64,000 nucleotides of DNA from Candidatus Dormiibacterota bacterium (GTDB lineage: Bacteria; Chloroflexota; Dormibacteria; Dormibacterales; Dormibacteraceae), in NCBI GenBank assembly GCA_003139695.1, contig PLJM01000006.1, positions 496,001-560,000 of the forward strand, written 5' to 3'. Shown here one piece after another: positions 8,124 to 16,122 of this stretch; position 1 is the stretch's first letter, and every line of letters starts with the position of its first letter. Under the pieces are notes generated by a model. That model was not told the DNA's origin, ran no database searches, and was given only the letters and a program-made list of their open reading frames with translations. The position numbers and the translations under genes were made by a program.

Positions 8124-8591
8124 ATGGGAGGCGAGCACGACGCGTTCATCAAGGTCATCATCGTCGAGCGGATCATCAAGGCCGCTGTACTCGTCGCCCT
8201 GGCAATCGGGCTGCTGGTAGCAGGCCAGACCGGCGTACTGCCCAGCTGGGCTGATTACGCCCAGGACCAGCTGAACCTCGCGGCCGGCAACAGCCTCATC
8301 GTCAATCTGCTCCTGAAGGTGGTCTTATACATCGGCAATTTCAGCCACACCACCCTGCTCGCCATCGGAGCGATCGTATACGCGCTGCTCGAGGGCACCG
8401 AGGGCGTCGGGCTGGCCATGCGGCGCCGCTGGGCCGAGTACCTGACTGTGATCGCGACCGGACTGCTGATCCCCTACGAGGCGTACGAGGTGATGCACCA
8501 GGTGACGCTCTTCAAGATCGGAGCGCTGCTACTGAACGTGGCCGTGGTGGGCTACCTTGCCTACCGAAAGCGCCTCTTTGTCGGAATCTGA
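8124..8591 (+). CDS. DUF2127 family membrane protein
   Basis: About 155 residues with four predicted membrane helices. The segment EGVGLAMRRRWAEYLTVIAT followed by LLIPYEAYEV is the characteristic DUF2127 signature. Function of the family is unknown. The frame is open from a GTG at 8007 that would overlap the USP gene by 46 bases; the ATG at 8124 (MGGEHDAF) is chosen because it immediately precedes the first family-like helix. The 3' end overlaps the convergent glycosyltransferase gene by 63 bases. Confidence 0.8.
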   Translation: MGGEHDAFIKVIIVERIIKAAVLVALAIGLLVAGQTGVLPSWADYAQDQLNLAAGNSLIVNLLLKVVLYIGNFSHTTLLAIGAIVYALLEGTEGVGLAMRRRWAEYLTVIATGLLIPYEAYEVMHQVTLFKIGALLLNVAVVGYLAYRKRLFVGI

Positions 8592-10550
8592 CGATGGCGT
8601 AAGCCATCTGCTCTGGAACCCGGCGCGGTGGACTATGTACCGAACCAGCATCGCCAACGTCTGAAGGCCGTATACGGCCGACGTCTGGAAGTTCACTGAG
8701 CTCGCATCCTCGTGGTACTTCCCAATCGCCGGCACCTCACCGATCTTGAACCCGAAGGTTGCCGCCTGGATCAGCACCTGCGTGTCGAAGACGAAGTCGT
8801 TGCTGTTTTCAAGGAAGGGAATCGCCTCGAGGAATCGGCGCGAGTAGGCGCGGTAACCGGTGTGGTATTCGGACAGGTGAAGTCCGAGCACGCGGTTTTC
8901 GACACCCGTCAGGAACCGGTTGCCCAGCATCTTCCACCACGGCATCCCAGCCTTCGCAGGATCCAGGCCGAGCCAGCGCGATCCAAGCACGATGTCGGCT
9001 TCCCCTTCCTCGATGACCCTGCAGAGGTTGGGAATAATCGCGGGATCGTACTGGCCGTCGGGATGGAGCATCACTACGACGTCGGCGCCCATCTGGAGCG
9101 CGTGCCGGTAGCACGTCTTCTGGTTCCCACCGTAGCCGAGGTTCTTCTTGTGACGGATCACGTCGAGGCTGAGTGCCGTGGCGACGCTGACTGTCGCGTC
9201 TGAGCTCGCATCGTCAACGAGCAGGATCCTGTCCGCGTGCCCGGCTGGGATCTCACCCACTACCTCTTTCAAGGTCTTGGCGGCCTTGTACGCCGGCAGC
9301 ACGATGACTCGATGAGGCCGTGGGCCGCTCTCCTTGAACTCATCGAGCGGAATGGGATCGGGCCGTACCGCCAGCCTCTCCAATGTGAGGTAGGCCGCGA
9401 TCGCGATGGCTCCGAGCGCCGCCGACCAAAGGCTGAAGGCGAGGGTCAGGTTCACGGCGGCATACGAGACGGCCAGCACGGCGGCAGCGGCTCGCGGCCA
9501 CCGGAGCTCGCCTGCCAGTGCGAGGTCGGCGAGGGCGAACCCCGGTATGACGAGAAGCGCGAGGTCGTGCACATTCTGATGCGGGCTCAACACCAGCGAA
9601 GCGGCAATCGCGAGGGCGAAGTCGAGCCGCGGCTTGTCAGGACGCCAGCTCAATGAAAGGGCCGCCAGCGCCAACAAAAACAGGAGGATCACCAACGCGG
9701 TAGGCGTGCCGCCTGGGAGCACCTGCAGGATGTTCTTTAGCGAGTACACGGCTGGATCTGTGTAGGCCAGCTGACCGTTGGTCGGAAGGGAACCGCCGAT
9801 CGCCCACGCCCCGAGCGCTTTGAGGTAGCCGACCACCGGCCCGAAGCCAAGTCCCGCCACCGAGATTGCCCCAAGCGCAAGCAGGACGACGGCGAAACCG
9901 GCTAACGCCCGCCAGGCTCGGCGAGCCAAGAAAAGGACCGGGAGGAGCAACAGGAGCTGCGGCTTGGAGAGAGCCAGGGCGGTAAAGATGCCTGCCCAGC
10001 CAAGCCGGCCCCGAGCCCACGCCACATACGCGGCGGCAAGCGGGACGAGGACGACAAGGTCCGACTGGCCCTGCAGGATGGTCACAAAGAGTGGGAAGAA
10101 GCCGGCGGTCAGCGCCACGGCAACCACTGCGGCGCGGCCGTGGATGTTGCGGCTGTTGCGAACGAGCAGAACAATGAGAGCCGCTGCAAGGATCACGTTG
10201 AAGATGGCCATCGCGATGTAGGCCTGCCGGTACGTCAGGTATCCGAGCGGCGCGATCAGCAGCGTGTAGAAGGGCGGGTGGAAATACGGAAGGACAATGA
10301 ATCGGTCGGGAGGCTGGGAGGTCACCTGAATCTGGACTTCGCGTTGTAGAACAAGGTCGTAAACCGCCGACCCGCCGCGAGTTACAAAGAGCCTTGCACC
10401 TGAGTAGAACGAGAAGAAGTCAGGGCCCTTGAGATTGCCGCTCACGACGGTGAACCAGTACCCAGTCCAGAAAAGGAAGGAACCGAGGCCGGCACCCGCA
10501 GCGCCGGCAAAAGCCAGGCTTGTCCACCTGCGAGCCCGCAGGCTCGTCAT
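8529..10550 (-). CDS. GT87 membrane mannosyltransferase-like / GT2 glycosyltransferase fusion
   Basis: A 673-residue protein in two parts. Residues 1 to about 400 are a polytopic membrane region of the DUF2029/GT87 type (N-terminal helix, FFSFYSGARLF and about ten hydrophobic segments). Residues from about 416 form a cytosolic GT2 domain of the dolichol-phosphate-mannose-synthase kind: VLPAYKAAKTL, LLVDDASSDAT, and LHPDGQYDP with the metal-binding D-x-D-like acid. The GT2 part would make a polyprenyl-phosphate sugar donor and the GT87 part would use it outside. The ATG overlaps the stop of the upstream metallophosphatase by four bases (ATGA). Confidence 0.82.
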   Translation of the reverse strand: MTSLRARRWTSLAFAGAAGAGLGSFLFWTGYWFTVVSGNLKGPDFFSFYSGARLFVTRGGSAVYDLVLQREVQIQVTSQPPDRFIVLPYFHPPFYTLLIAPLGYLTYRQAYIAMAIFNVILAAALIVLLVRNSRNIHGRAAVVAVALTAGFFPLFVTILQGQSDLVVLVPLAAAYVAWARGRLGWAGIFTALALSKPQLLLLLPVLFLARRAWRALAGFAVVLLALGAISVAGLGFGPVVGYLKALGAWAIGGSLPTNGQLAYTDPAVYSLKNILQVLPGGTPTALVILLFLLALAALSLSWRPDKPRLDFALAIAASLVLSPHQNVHDLALLVIPGFALADLALAGELRWPRAAAAVLAVSYAAVNLTLAFSLWSAALGAIAIAAYLTLERLAVRPDPIPLDEFKESGPRPHRVIVLPAYKAAKTLKEVVGEIPAGHADRILLVDDASSDATVSVATALSLDVIRHKKNLGYGGNQKTCYRHALQMGADVVVMLHPDGQYDPAIIPNLCRVIEEGEADIVLGSRWLGLDPAKAGMPWWKMLGNRFLTGVENRVLGLHLSEYHTGYRAYSRRFLEAIPFLENSNDFVFDTQVLIQAATFGFKIGEVPAIGKYHEDASSVNFQTSAVYGLQTLAMLVRYIVHRAGFQSRWLTPSSDSDKEALSVGKVAHHGHVQ

Positions 10551-11260
10551 CGGCCTGTTTCTAATCGCAGCGCGAAGCGTTCTGGAAGTTGGGCCTTGGT
10601 GATCGCCCTCTGCGCGCCCTTGATGTCGTACTTGATCCGCCTGAATTCGAAGGTCCACGCGTCGACGTCCCACACCCCATAGCTTGCCAAGGGGATGCCA
10701 TCTCGCGGCTGACCGACGCTGCCGGGGTTGATCAACGAGGGGCCGCGAAGCTCGAAGGTATCGACGCGATACTCATGTGTCACCTGGCCGCCAACCAGGC
10801 CGAAGATTCCAGGCACGTGCGTGTGACCGTGGAAGCAGATGCCGCCGTTGAGGAGGTCGAGGTTGGCGGCGGCCACCGCGGTGTCCAGCACGTACTCGTA
10901 GATGTGGTCGCGTGGGCTGGCATGGACTAGCAGGACATCGTTCTTGACGCTGCTGTCCGGGAGCTTTCGAAGCCAGTCGAGCCGATCATCTCCGAGGACA
11001 TCGATGGTCCACCTGACCACTGTCGCCGCGTCATCGTTGAACCACTCGAGAATCTCTGGATCGGTGCACGCGCGGTCGTGGTTGCCGACCAGGGTGAGCC
11101 AACCATTGTTGGTCACCTCGTCGACGCACCTCTTTGGGTCGCCTCCGTAACCGACCACATCGCCCAGGCAGAGCGTTTCGTCGACCTTTGGGCAGTCGCG
11201 CATCACCGCTTCCAGCGCCTGCCAGTTGGCGTGGATGTCCGACAGGATCGCTATTTTCAA
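10547..11260 (-). CDS. Metallophosphoesterase, YfcE/phosphodiesterase-like
   Basis: A 237-residue calcineurin-like phosphoesterase. Metal motifs run in order: SDIHANWQAL at 7-16, LGDVVGYG near 32, GNHDRA near 60, and a C-terminal HGHTHVP near 145. These coordinate the dinuclear metal site. Physiological substrates of this stand-alone family are mostly unknown. Its ATG overlaps the upstream permease gene by four bases and its TGA overlaps the glycosyltransferase start by four, giving a tight three-gene operon. Confidence 0.88.
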   Translation of the reverse strand: MKIAILSDIHANWQALEAVMRDCPKVDETLCLGDVVGYGGDPKRCVDEVTNNGWLTLVGNHDRACTDPEILEWFNDDAATVVRWTIDVLGDDRLDWLRKLPDSSVKNDVLLVHASPRDHIYEYVLDTAVAAANLDLLNGGICFHGHTHVPGIFGLVGGQVTHEYRVDTFELRGPSLINPGSVGQPRDGIPLASYGVWDVDAWTFEFRRIKYDIKGAQRAITKAQLPERFALRLETGR

Positions 11261-12387
11261 ACTGGCTTCTCGTAAAGGCGCGGGTAGATGTGGTCGAACA
11301 GGATTCTCAGTGTCGCCGCAAGAGGTACGGCGACGAACATGCCAAGGATACCGGCCCAGCTGAAGCCCGCGATGAAGGCGATGATCACCAGTAGCGGCGG
11401 CAACCGCACGGCGTCGCCCACGATCTTCGGATAGACGAAGTTCAGGATCACGTTCGAGATAAGAAAATAGACAGCTGCTACGACAAGTGCCTTGAAGGGA
11501 CTCGAGGCCAGGCCCACGAGTATCGCGGGGACGGCTCCGATGAACGGTCCGAGGTAAGGGATCAAGGCGGTGATTCCGGCGACCAGGCCAAGGGCGATGG
11601 CATCAGGCAAACCCAACACTGCGCATGCGATGCCGCTGAGCACGCCGATCAGGGCGGCGATGATGAGCTGGCCGCGCATGTAGGCGTAGAGCATCTTGCG
11701 GATGCGACGCCAGATCTGGTCGAAGTCGGTCCGGTAGTCGTTAGGCACGAGGCGGCGGAGGACCCTTCGAAACGACGCGGCGTCAAGGGCCAGGAGGAAG
11801 GCCACGATGAAGGTGAGCAGGAGCTGCAACAGCGTTGTCAGGGCGGTCACGCCGATGCCAACGGCGTTGCCAAACTGGCCCAGCAGGTACTCGCGCAGGT
11901 GGGAGCTGATTGACGCCGTGGCGCCAGTCAGGTCGATCTTGAAGCCGAACACCTGGACAGCACCCTGGAGACTGTTGATCCGGTCCTGAGCCTCAGCTGC
12001 GAGGCCAGGCGCCTGCCGCTGCAGGGAGCCGACCTCACTGACGACGAGGGGAACGACCAGCAGGACCAGGCCGGCCAGGGCGGCGATGATGACCACGAAG
12101 ATCAATGAGATCGCCACCACGCGTGGGATCCCCAGAGCGACAAGGCGCGCGACCCCGGGCTGGATCAGGAAGGCGATGGCACCCCCAAGGACGATGGCGC
12201 CGAGGAAGTCGCGGAGGAGATAGAGCACGACGACGGCGACGACAAGGGCACCCATGCCAAAGGCGATCTGGAGGTAGCGCCGGCGACGCTTGGGATCCAT
12301 GGGCAGGGTGGCCACGACGACGGGAGTGGGTTCTTCCGGCTCGATGGGGTGGTGAGCGACCTCTTTGGAATGGGTACTCGAGCGCAC
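11257..12387 (-). CDS. AI-2E family transporter (YdiK/PerM type)
   Basis: A 376-residue polytopic membrane protein. It has the family layout: two N-terminal helices, a central amphipathic region, and five C-terminal helices with the conserved G-x-PDA...GLVAGITALIPYLGPFIGAVPAI stretch (near residue 250). Members export solutes or act as cation antiporters; the AI-2 link is uncertain for most. A cytosolic leader of about 30 residues precedes the first helix. It is the first gene of the permease-phosphatase-glycosyltransferase operon. Confidence 0.88.
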   Translation of the reverse strand: MRSSTHSKEVAHHPIEPEEPTPVVVATLPMDPKRRRRYLQIAFGMGALVVAVVVLYLLRDFLGAIVLGGAIAFLIQPGVARLVALGIPRVVAISLIFVVIIAALAGLVLLVVPLVVSEVGSLQRQAPGLAAEAQDRINSLQGAVQVFGFKIDLTGATASISSHLREYLLGQFGNAVGIGVTALTTLLQLLLTFIVAFLLALDAASFRRVLRRLVPNDYRTDFDQIWRRIRKMLYAYMRGQLIIAALIGVLSGIACAVLGLPDAIALGLVAGITALIPYLGPFIGAVPAILVGLASSPFKALVVAAVYFLISNVILNFVYPKIVGDAVRLPPLLVIIAFIAGFSWAGILGMFVAVPLAATLRILFDHIYPRLYEKPV

Positions 12388-12441
12388 TGTAATCAGGGCA
12401 GTATGACGAGGATGTGTACCGTCAGCCCCGCCTTAGGGTGA

Positions 12442-12455
12442 GCCTGGCGCCAGGC
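12442..12455. repeat. 14-bp perfect palindrome between convergently spaced genes
   Basis: GCCTGGCGCCAGGC reads identically on both strands. It lies in the 98-base gap between the permease start and the end of the HD-GYP-MFS gene. It lacks a T-run, so it is not a standard terminator; it could be a binding site or a Rho-type end. Confidence 0.4.
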
Positions 12456-12485
12456 GAAGCCGGACACCTAGACCCCTCCGAAGCG

Positions 12486-15080
12486 TCATTTCGCCCGCGG
12501 TTGGGCTCCCGCCTGCATCGTGGCTTCCTCGTACGCGGAGCCATGCAATGGGTTGGACAAGACCCGACCCGCCGCGATCGCAAACAACCCAAGCAGGATT
12601 AGTCCCACGGCTAGCATCCCATAAGCGATGAGTGGACCGTTCGTGGGGTCGATTTGGGCGATGAACCCGCCGACCGCTATGCCAGCGATGCTGGCAGTTT
12701 GGACGAAAGTGAAGCGGGTGGCCATAACGCTACCGCGATTTGATGCGTCAGCGGCCTCAACGAGGGCGGTCTGATTGGCAACCAAATAGATAGGATTGCC
12801 AATTGAGGCAATGAAGAGGAATGCGCCAACCGTAAGCAGTGATGGGTTGAATGACATCGCGAGGGAGAAAATTCCAGTAAGGAGCAGGCCAGCGCCGGCG
12901 ATTCGCATGGTTCCAATCGAGGCTGCACGCCCGACGATGATCGTGCCCACGAAGACTCCTCCAGACAGGACGACCTCAAGCCACGAATAGGTTTGGGCAC
13001 CGTTGGTTGACAGCCTATAGGCGAGCGCGAAAAGCGCCGGGAAGCTCATCGACAGGAGAAACGCAGCCAACGTGCCAATCGCCAGATGGGGCCTTGCGGC
13101 GTCAATGGACCATGCTCGCCGCCACGCCCCAGTCAAACGCATCGAACTAATCCCACCGCCAAGGCTCGGTATGCCTAGCATGATCAGGGCGGCGATCGCA
13201 AACGTCGCCGCATCGATCAGAAAGAGGACTCTCGTTCCGTTCGCCTGGAACGTCAATGCAAGGATGAAGCCCGCAAGTCCAAAACCGGCCGCCCCGGCGA
13301 CTGTTCCGGCGGCCGCGACCATGGCGTTGGCTCTGCCCACCTGCCCTACTGCCACTAACCCTGGAACCGCCGCCTGACGCGCCGGCTGCACGATTGCTTC
13401 GATCATTGCGAGCGCGAAGAGGACGGGGACGATCAACCAGACGGAGGGTGATCGTCCAACCAAGGCGAGCGCCACAAGCATGCCGGCACGCACGAGCTCT
13501 AGGGTCACCACGAGTCGACGCCTCGGGAACCTGTCGGCAATCCCACCGAGGGCGCCGCTCATAACGATAGTACCGAGCGCTTGGGCGATGAACCCAAGTG
13601 CGACCGCGGCAGGCTTTCCCGTCGCTGCGTAGATGGCGACCAAGGTGGCGACCTGGGTCATTGGATCACCTAGCGATGAGATCCCGATTGCAGCGAAAAG
13701 CCTAGTGAACGGTGGGTTGGACTTTAATACATGAAGGTTGGTGATCCGCCGTGGCACAACGGTGCGATCAGCAAGATCCAAACCCGGTAAACCATGAAGT
13801 TCGCGCAGGGCATCCACGACATTGGGGTCGTACCAGCGTCCGGCCCTCCGACTGATGTCCTCAACACCCTCGATCGGTGTCATTAAAGATTGACGGTAGA
13901 GACGCGGGCCGGTGATCGTGTCGAACGAGTCGGCGACAGACAGGATACGAGCGCCGAAAGGAATGACGTCGCCCTTTAGACCCGATGGATACCCGGTGCC
14001 GTCCCAACGTTCGTGGTGGTGGCGCACCAGAGGTGCCACATCGGTCAAGGCTGAGTGTTGGGCAATCATGTCTGCCCCGATGTCGGGGTGACGTCTCATA
14101 ATCTCCCACTCCTCCTCAGTCAGCGGTCCAGGCTTATTCAGGATGTCATCGCGGATGCCAATCTTGCCGAGGTCGTGCAGCGATCCTGCCGTTCGAAGAA
14201 GCTCGCCGGCACGGTCGCCGAGTTCGAGGTGATCGCCTAACCTGCCTGAAAGATCCGCGACTCGAATGGAGTGGGATTCCGTGTACCGGTCGCGAGCATC
14301 GAGCGCCTGTGCCGCAAGGTCGAGTGTTTGATCTTTGAGTTCCGTTTGACGCTGCGCGTCCGCGACATTTCCGCGGATCGCGACTAGAAACCCGAAAAGA
14401 ATCGGCGCCATGAAATAGCCGACCGGACTTGGCAGAAGACCCGGCGCGACGAGGAGATAGAGAACTCCGCCTGAGATCCCCAGAATTACTGTTGATATCA
14501 GCGTTGAGGCTCCCGCGACGTTTTGGTCAAGAGTCATCCAGAACGAGGTCCGATTAGCGAAGGAAACTACCCGCGCGGCCATCAGGTAGTTGATTGCTAT
14601 TGACATGACGACATAAATTGCGGTTCGAATCGGAAGACTCCACAATTCTTTTGGCAAGATTGCGGCGACCAAGAGCGACGTGCTGATATGCGCGATTGCA
14701 TCCATTGCGCGGTTAAATAGAAGCGCCCACCATGTTGTGGCTTTGCCAGGCACCCTACCGTCAAACGTCGCCAGGAACACCACCAATCCGACGCCGAAAC
14801 CAGGTGCGTAAAGGCCGGTTGCTACTAGGATTGGATCCATTACGGTCTGGGTGCCATGCAGCCAGCGGATCGGCAACAGCGCACCTATTTGCGTGCCGAT
14901 CGCTAGGTAGAGCAGGATTGGGAGCGCGCTGGCTGCCAAGGGGACGAATCCGGATGCAGTCCAGACGAATGGTCGTGCCAACAAGGTCGCCGCGATCAAG
15001 ACGATGCTGGCGGCGATAGCCACCGCGACGTAGATCTGTGCCGGCCGCGGAAGAATGCGAAATTGCTGCAACGTTGGCAT
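12486..15080 (-). CDS. Fusion protein: membrane sensor + HD-GYP c-di-GMP phosphodiesterase + MFS transporter
   Basis: An 864-residue protein of three parts. Residues 1-240 contain about six hydrophobic helices. Residues 255-430 are a complete HD-GYP domain: ESHS at 268-271, HDLGKIG at 302-308, HHHERWDGTGYP at 353-364 and ARILSVADSFD near 377, with all expected metal and substrate residues, so hydrolysis of cyclic di-GMP is expected. Residues 455-850 are a 12-helix MFS exporter of the MFS_3 type with motif A as GGIADRFPRRR. The reading frame is continuous and no internal start is needed. The ATG at 15080 is chosen; a TTG at 15092 is possible. The coupling of second-messenger hydrolysis to transport is inference. 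Confidence 0.85.
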   Translation of the reverse strand: MPTLQQFRILPRPAQIYVAVAIAASIVLIAATLLARPFVWTASGFVPLAASALPILLYLAIGTQIGALLPIRWLHGTQTVMDPILVATGLYAPGFGVGLVVFLATFDGRVPGKATTWWALLFNRAMDAIAHISTSLLVAAILPKELWSLPIRTAIYVVMSIAINYLMAARVVSFANRTSFWMTLDQNVAGASTLISTVILGISGGVLYLLVAPGLLPSPVGYFMAPILFGFLVAIRGNVADAQRQTELKDQTLDLAAQALDARDRYTESHSIRVADLSGRLGDHLELGDRAGELLRTAGSLHDLGKIGIRDDILNKPGPLTEEEWEIMRRHPDIGADMIAQHSALTDVAPLVRHHHERWDGTGYPSGLKGDVIPFGARILSVADSFDTITGPRLYRQSLMTPIEGVEDISRRAGRWYDPNVVDALRELHGLPGLDLADRTVVPRRITNLHVLKSNPPFTRLFAAIGISSLGDPMTQVATLVAIYAATGKPAAVALGFIAQALGTIVMSGALGGIADRFPRRRLVVTLELVRAGMLVALALVGRSPSVWLIVPVLFALAMIEAIVQPARQAAVPGLVAVGQVGRANAMVAAAGTVAGAAGFGLAGFILALTFQANGTRVLFLIDAATFAIAALIMLGIPSLGGGISSMRLTGAWRRAWSIDAARPHLAIGTLAAFLLSMSFPALFALAYRLSTNGAQTYSWLEVVLSGGVFVGTIIVGRAASIGTMRIAGAGLLLTGIFSLAMSFNPSLLTVGAFLFIASIGNPIYLVANQTALVEAADASNRGSVMATRFTFVQTASIAGIAVGGFIAQIDPTNGPLIAYGMLAVGLILLGLFAIAAGRVLSNPLHGSAYEEATMQAGAQPRAK

Positions 15081-15124
15081 TCTAGACTGCAAAATAGGGA
15101 ATTCGGCTTTACTGACTGATCGCC

Positions 15125-15163
15125 CGAAAAATGGAAAAGGCCCGCCAGTCTTAGCGGGCCTTT
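15125..15163 (-). terminator. Intrinsic terminator downstream of the LuxR response regulator
   Basis: AAAGGCCCGC (15136-15145) and GCGGGCCTTT (15154-15163) form a perfect 10-bp stem around an 8-base loop. On the minus strand the stem is followed by TTTTCCATTTTT, giving an intrinsic terminator. It separates the response regulator gene from the HD-GYP-MFS gene, so the latter has its own promoter. Confidence 0.85.
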
Positions 15164-15420
15164 ACGGAAAAGTCACTGTCCTTTAAACGTGCCAACCCCC
15201 AACCATGTGTGGCTTGTGGCCGTTCCTCAGCAGGCGCCTAAACATACGCACCATGTTAGTTAGATCCTCCTCTCCCCTAGATTCGCTCTCGGTCGGTTGT
15301 GATACTCCAAGTCATCGCTGCATTCAGCATTGGGGAACTGACCTAATTTGGAAATCGTCAAATACCACGGCCTGAGGGAGGGAAATCCATGAGCTCGGGT
15401 CATGGAAATCAATTAGTCGT
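15164..15420. other. Intergenic stretch without a recognised gene
   Basis: Together with the terminator it makes a 340-base gap between two minus-strand genes. Only very short open frames are present (for example nine codons from the ATG near 15390). It is the 3' untranslated region of the response regulator transcript; no regulatory motif is recognised. Confidence 0.5.
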
Positions 15421-16098
15421 TTACAGGTCGGCCAGGGTGATGAGACCCAATTTCAGCGCTGTGCTGACCGCTTCTCCACGGTTTGTCGCGTTGAGCTTGC
15501 CGAATATGTTGTGAAGATGCGTTTCAATCGAGGGAGCCCGTAGGCCCAGATCCTGAGCGAGCCTCTTGGTAGTTTGTCCCTTAGCCACGCCGCGTAGGAC
15601 CTGCATCTCCCGAGACGTCAACGCCACAGAGGTCGCTTGAGATAACGGCGTCCGCTCGGCCACGCGGCGTAAAACCTCCGGAATCATCCTTCGCGGCACA
15701 GGGCTCTCGCTACGCACGGCCGCCCAGAGTGCGCGTTGCAACTCCCCCGGCCCAGAATCCTTCAGGACGTAACCCGAACAGCCCGCTTGGATCATCCTGA
15801 GAAGATCGTCACTGGACTCAGATACAGTCCACGCGATGACTTTTGTGTCCGGGTGCTTTGCGAGCAGCGCCCGTGTGGTGGCCGGGCCGTCCATTACGGG
15901 CATGTGTACGTCCATTAGGACGAGATCAGGCTTGAGGCTGGCCATCGCCAGCAGGGCCTCCTGTCCAGACGAGGCCTCGCCGCAATGCCGCAAGCCAGCG
16001 GCACTGGCAAGCATCGTTCGTGCGGCAACACGGGGCAGCATGCTGTCGTCTACGACGAGAACGCGATATACCTTGCGGTCCGGCGAAGCCTTTGGAAT
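15421..16098 (-). CDS. NarL/LuxR-type response regulator
   Basis: A receiver domain followed by a LuxR HTH (LTSREMQVLRGVAKG...SIETHLHNIFGKL). The phosphoacceptor is in VLMDVHMP and the conserved Lys in VLKDSG. The first ATG (16041) lies inside helix 1 and would delete receiver strand 1 with its acidic pair. In the same frame upstream the codons read KVYRVLVVDDS, exactly the missing strand, so translation must start earlier. No ATG, GTG or TTG exists before the upstream stop at 16138-16140; ATT at 16098 or CTG at 16107 are the only near-cognates. The end given is the ATT. A partner kinase is divergent at 16123. Confidence 0.8.
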   Translation of the reverse strand: MPKASPDRKVYRVLVVDDSMLPRVAARTMLASAAGLRHCGEASSGQEALLAMASLKPDLVLMDVHMPVMDGPATTRALLAKHPDTKVIAWTVSESSDDLLRMIQAGCSGYVLKDSGPGELQRALWAAVRSESPVPRRMIPEVLRRVAERTPLSQATSVALTSREMQVLRGVAKGQTTKRLAQDLGLRAPSIETHLHNIFGKLNATNRGEAVSTALKLGLITLADL

Positions 16099-16122
16099 GC
16101 AGCGCAGCTTATCAAGAAGGAA

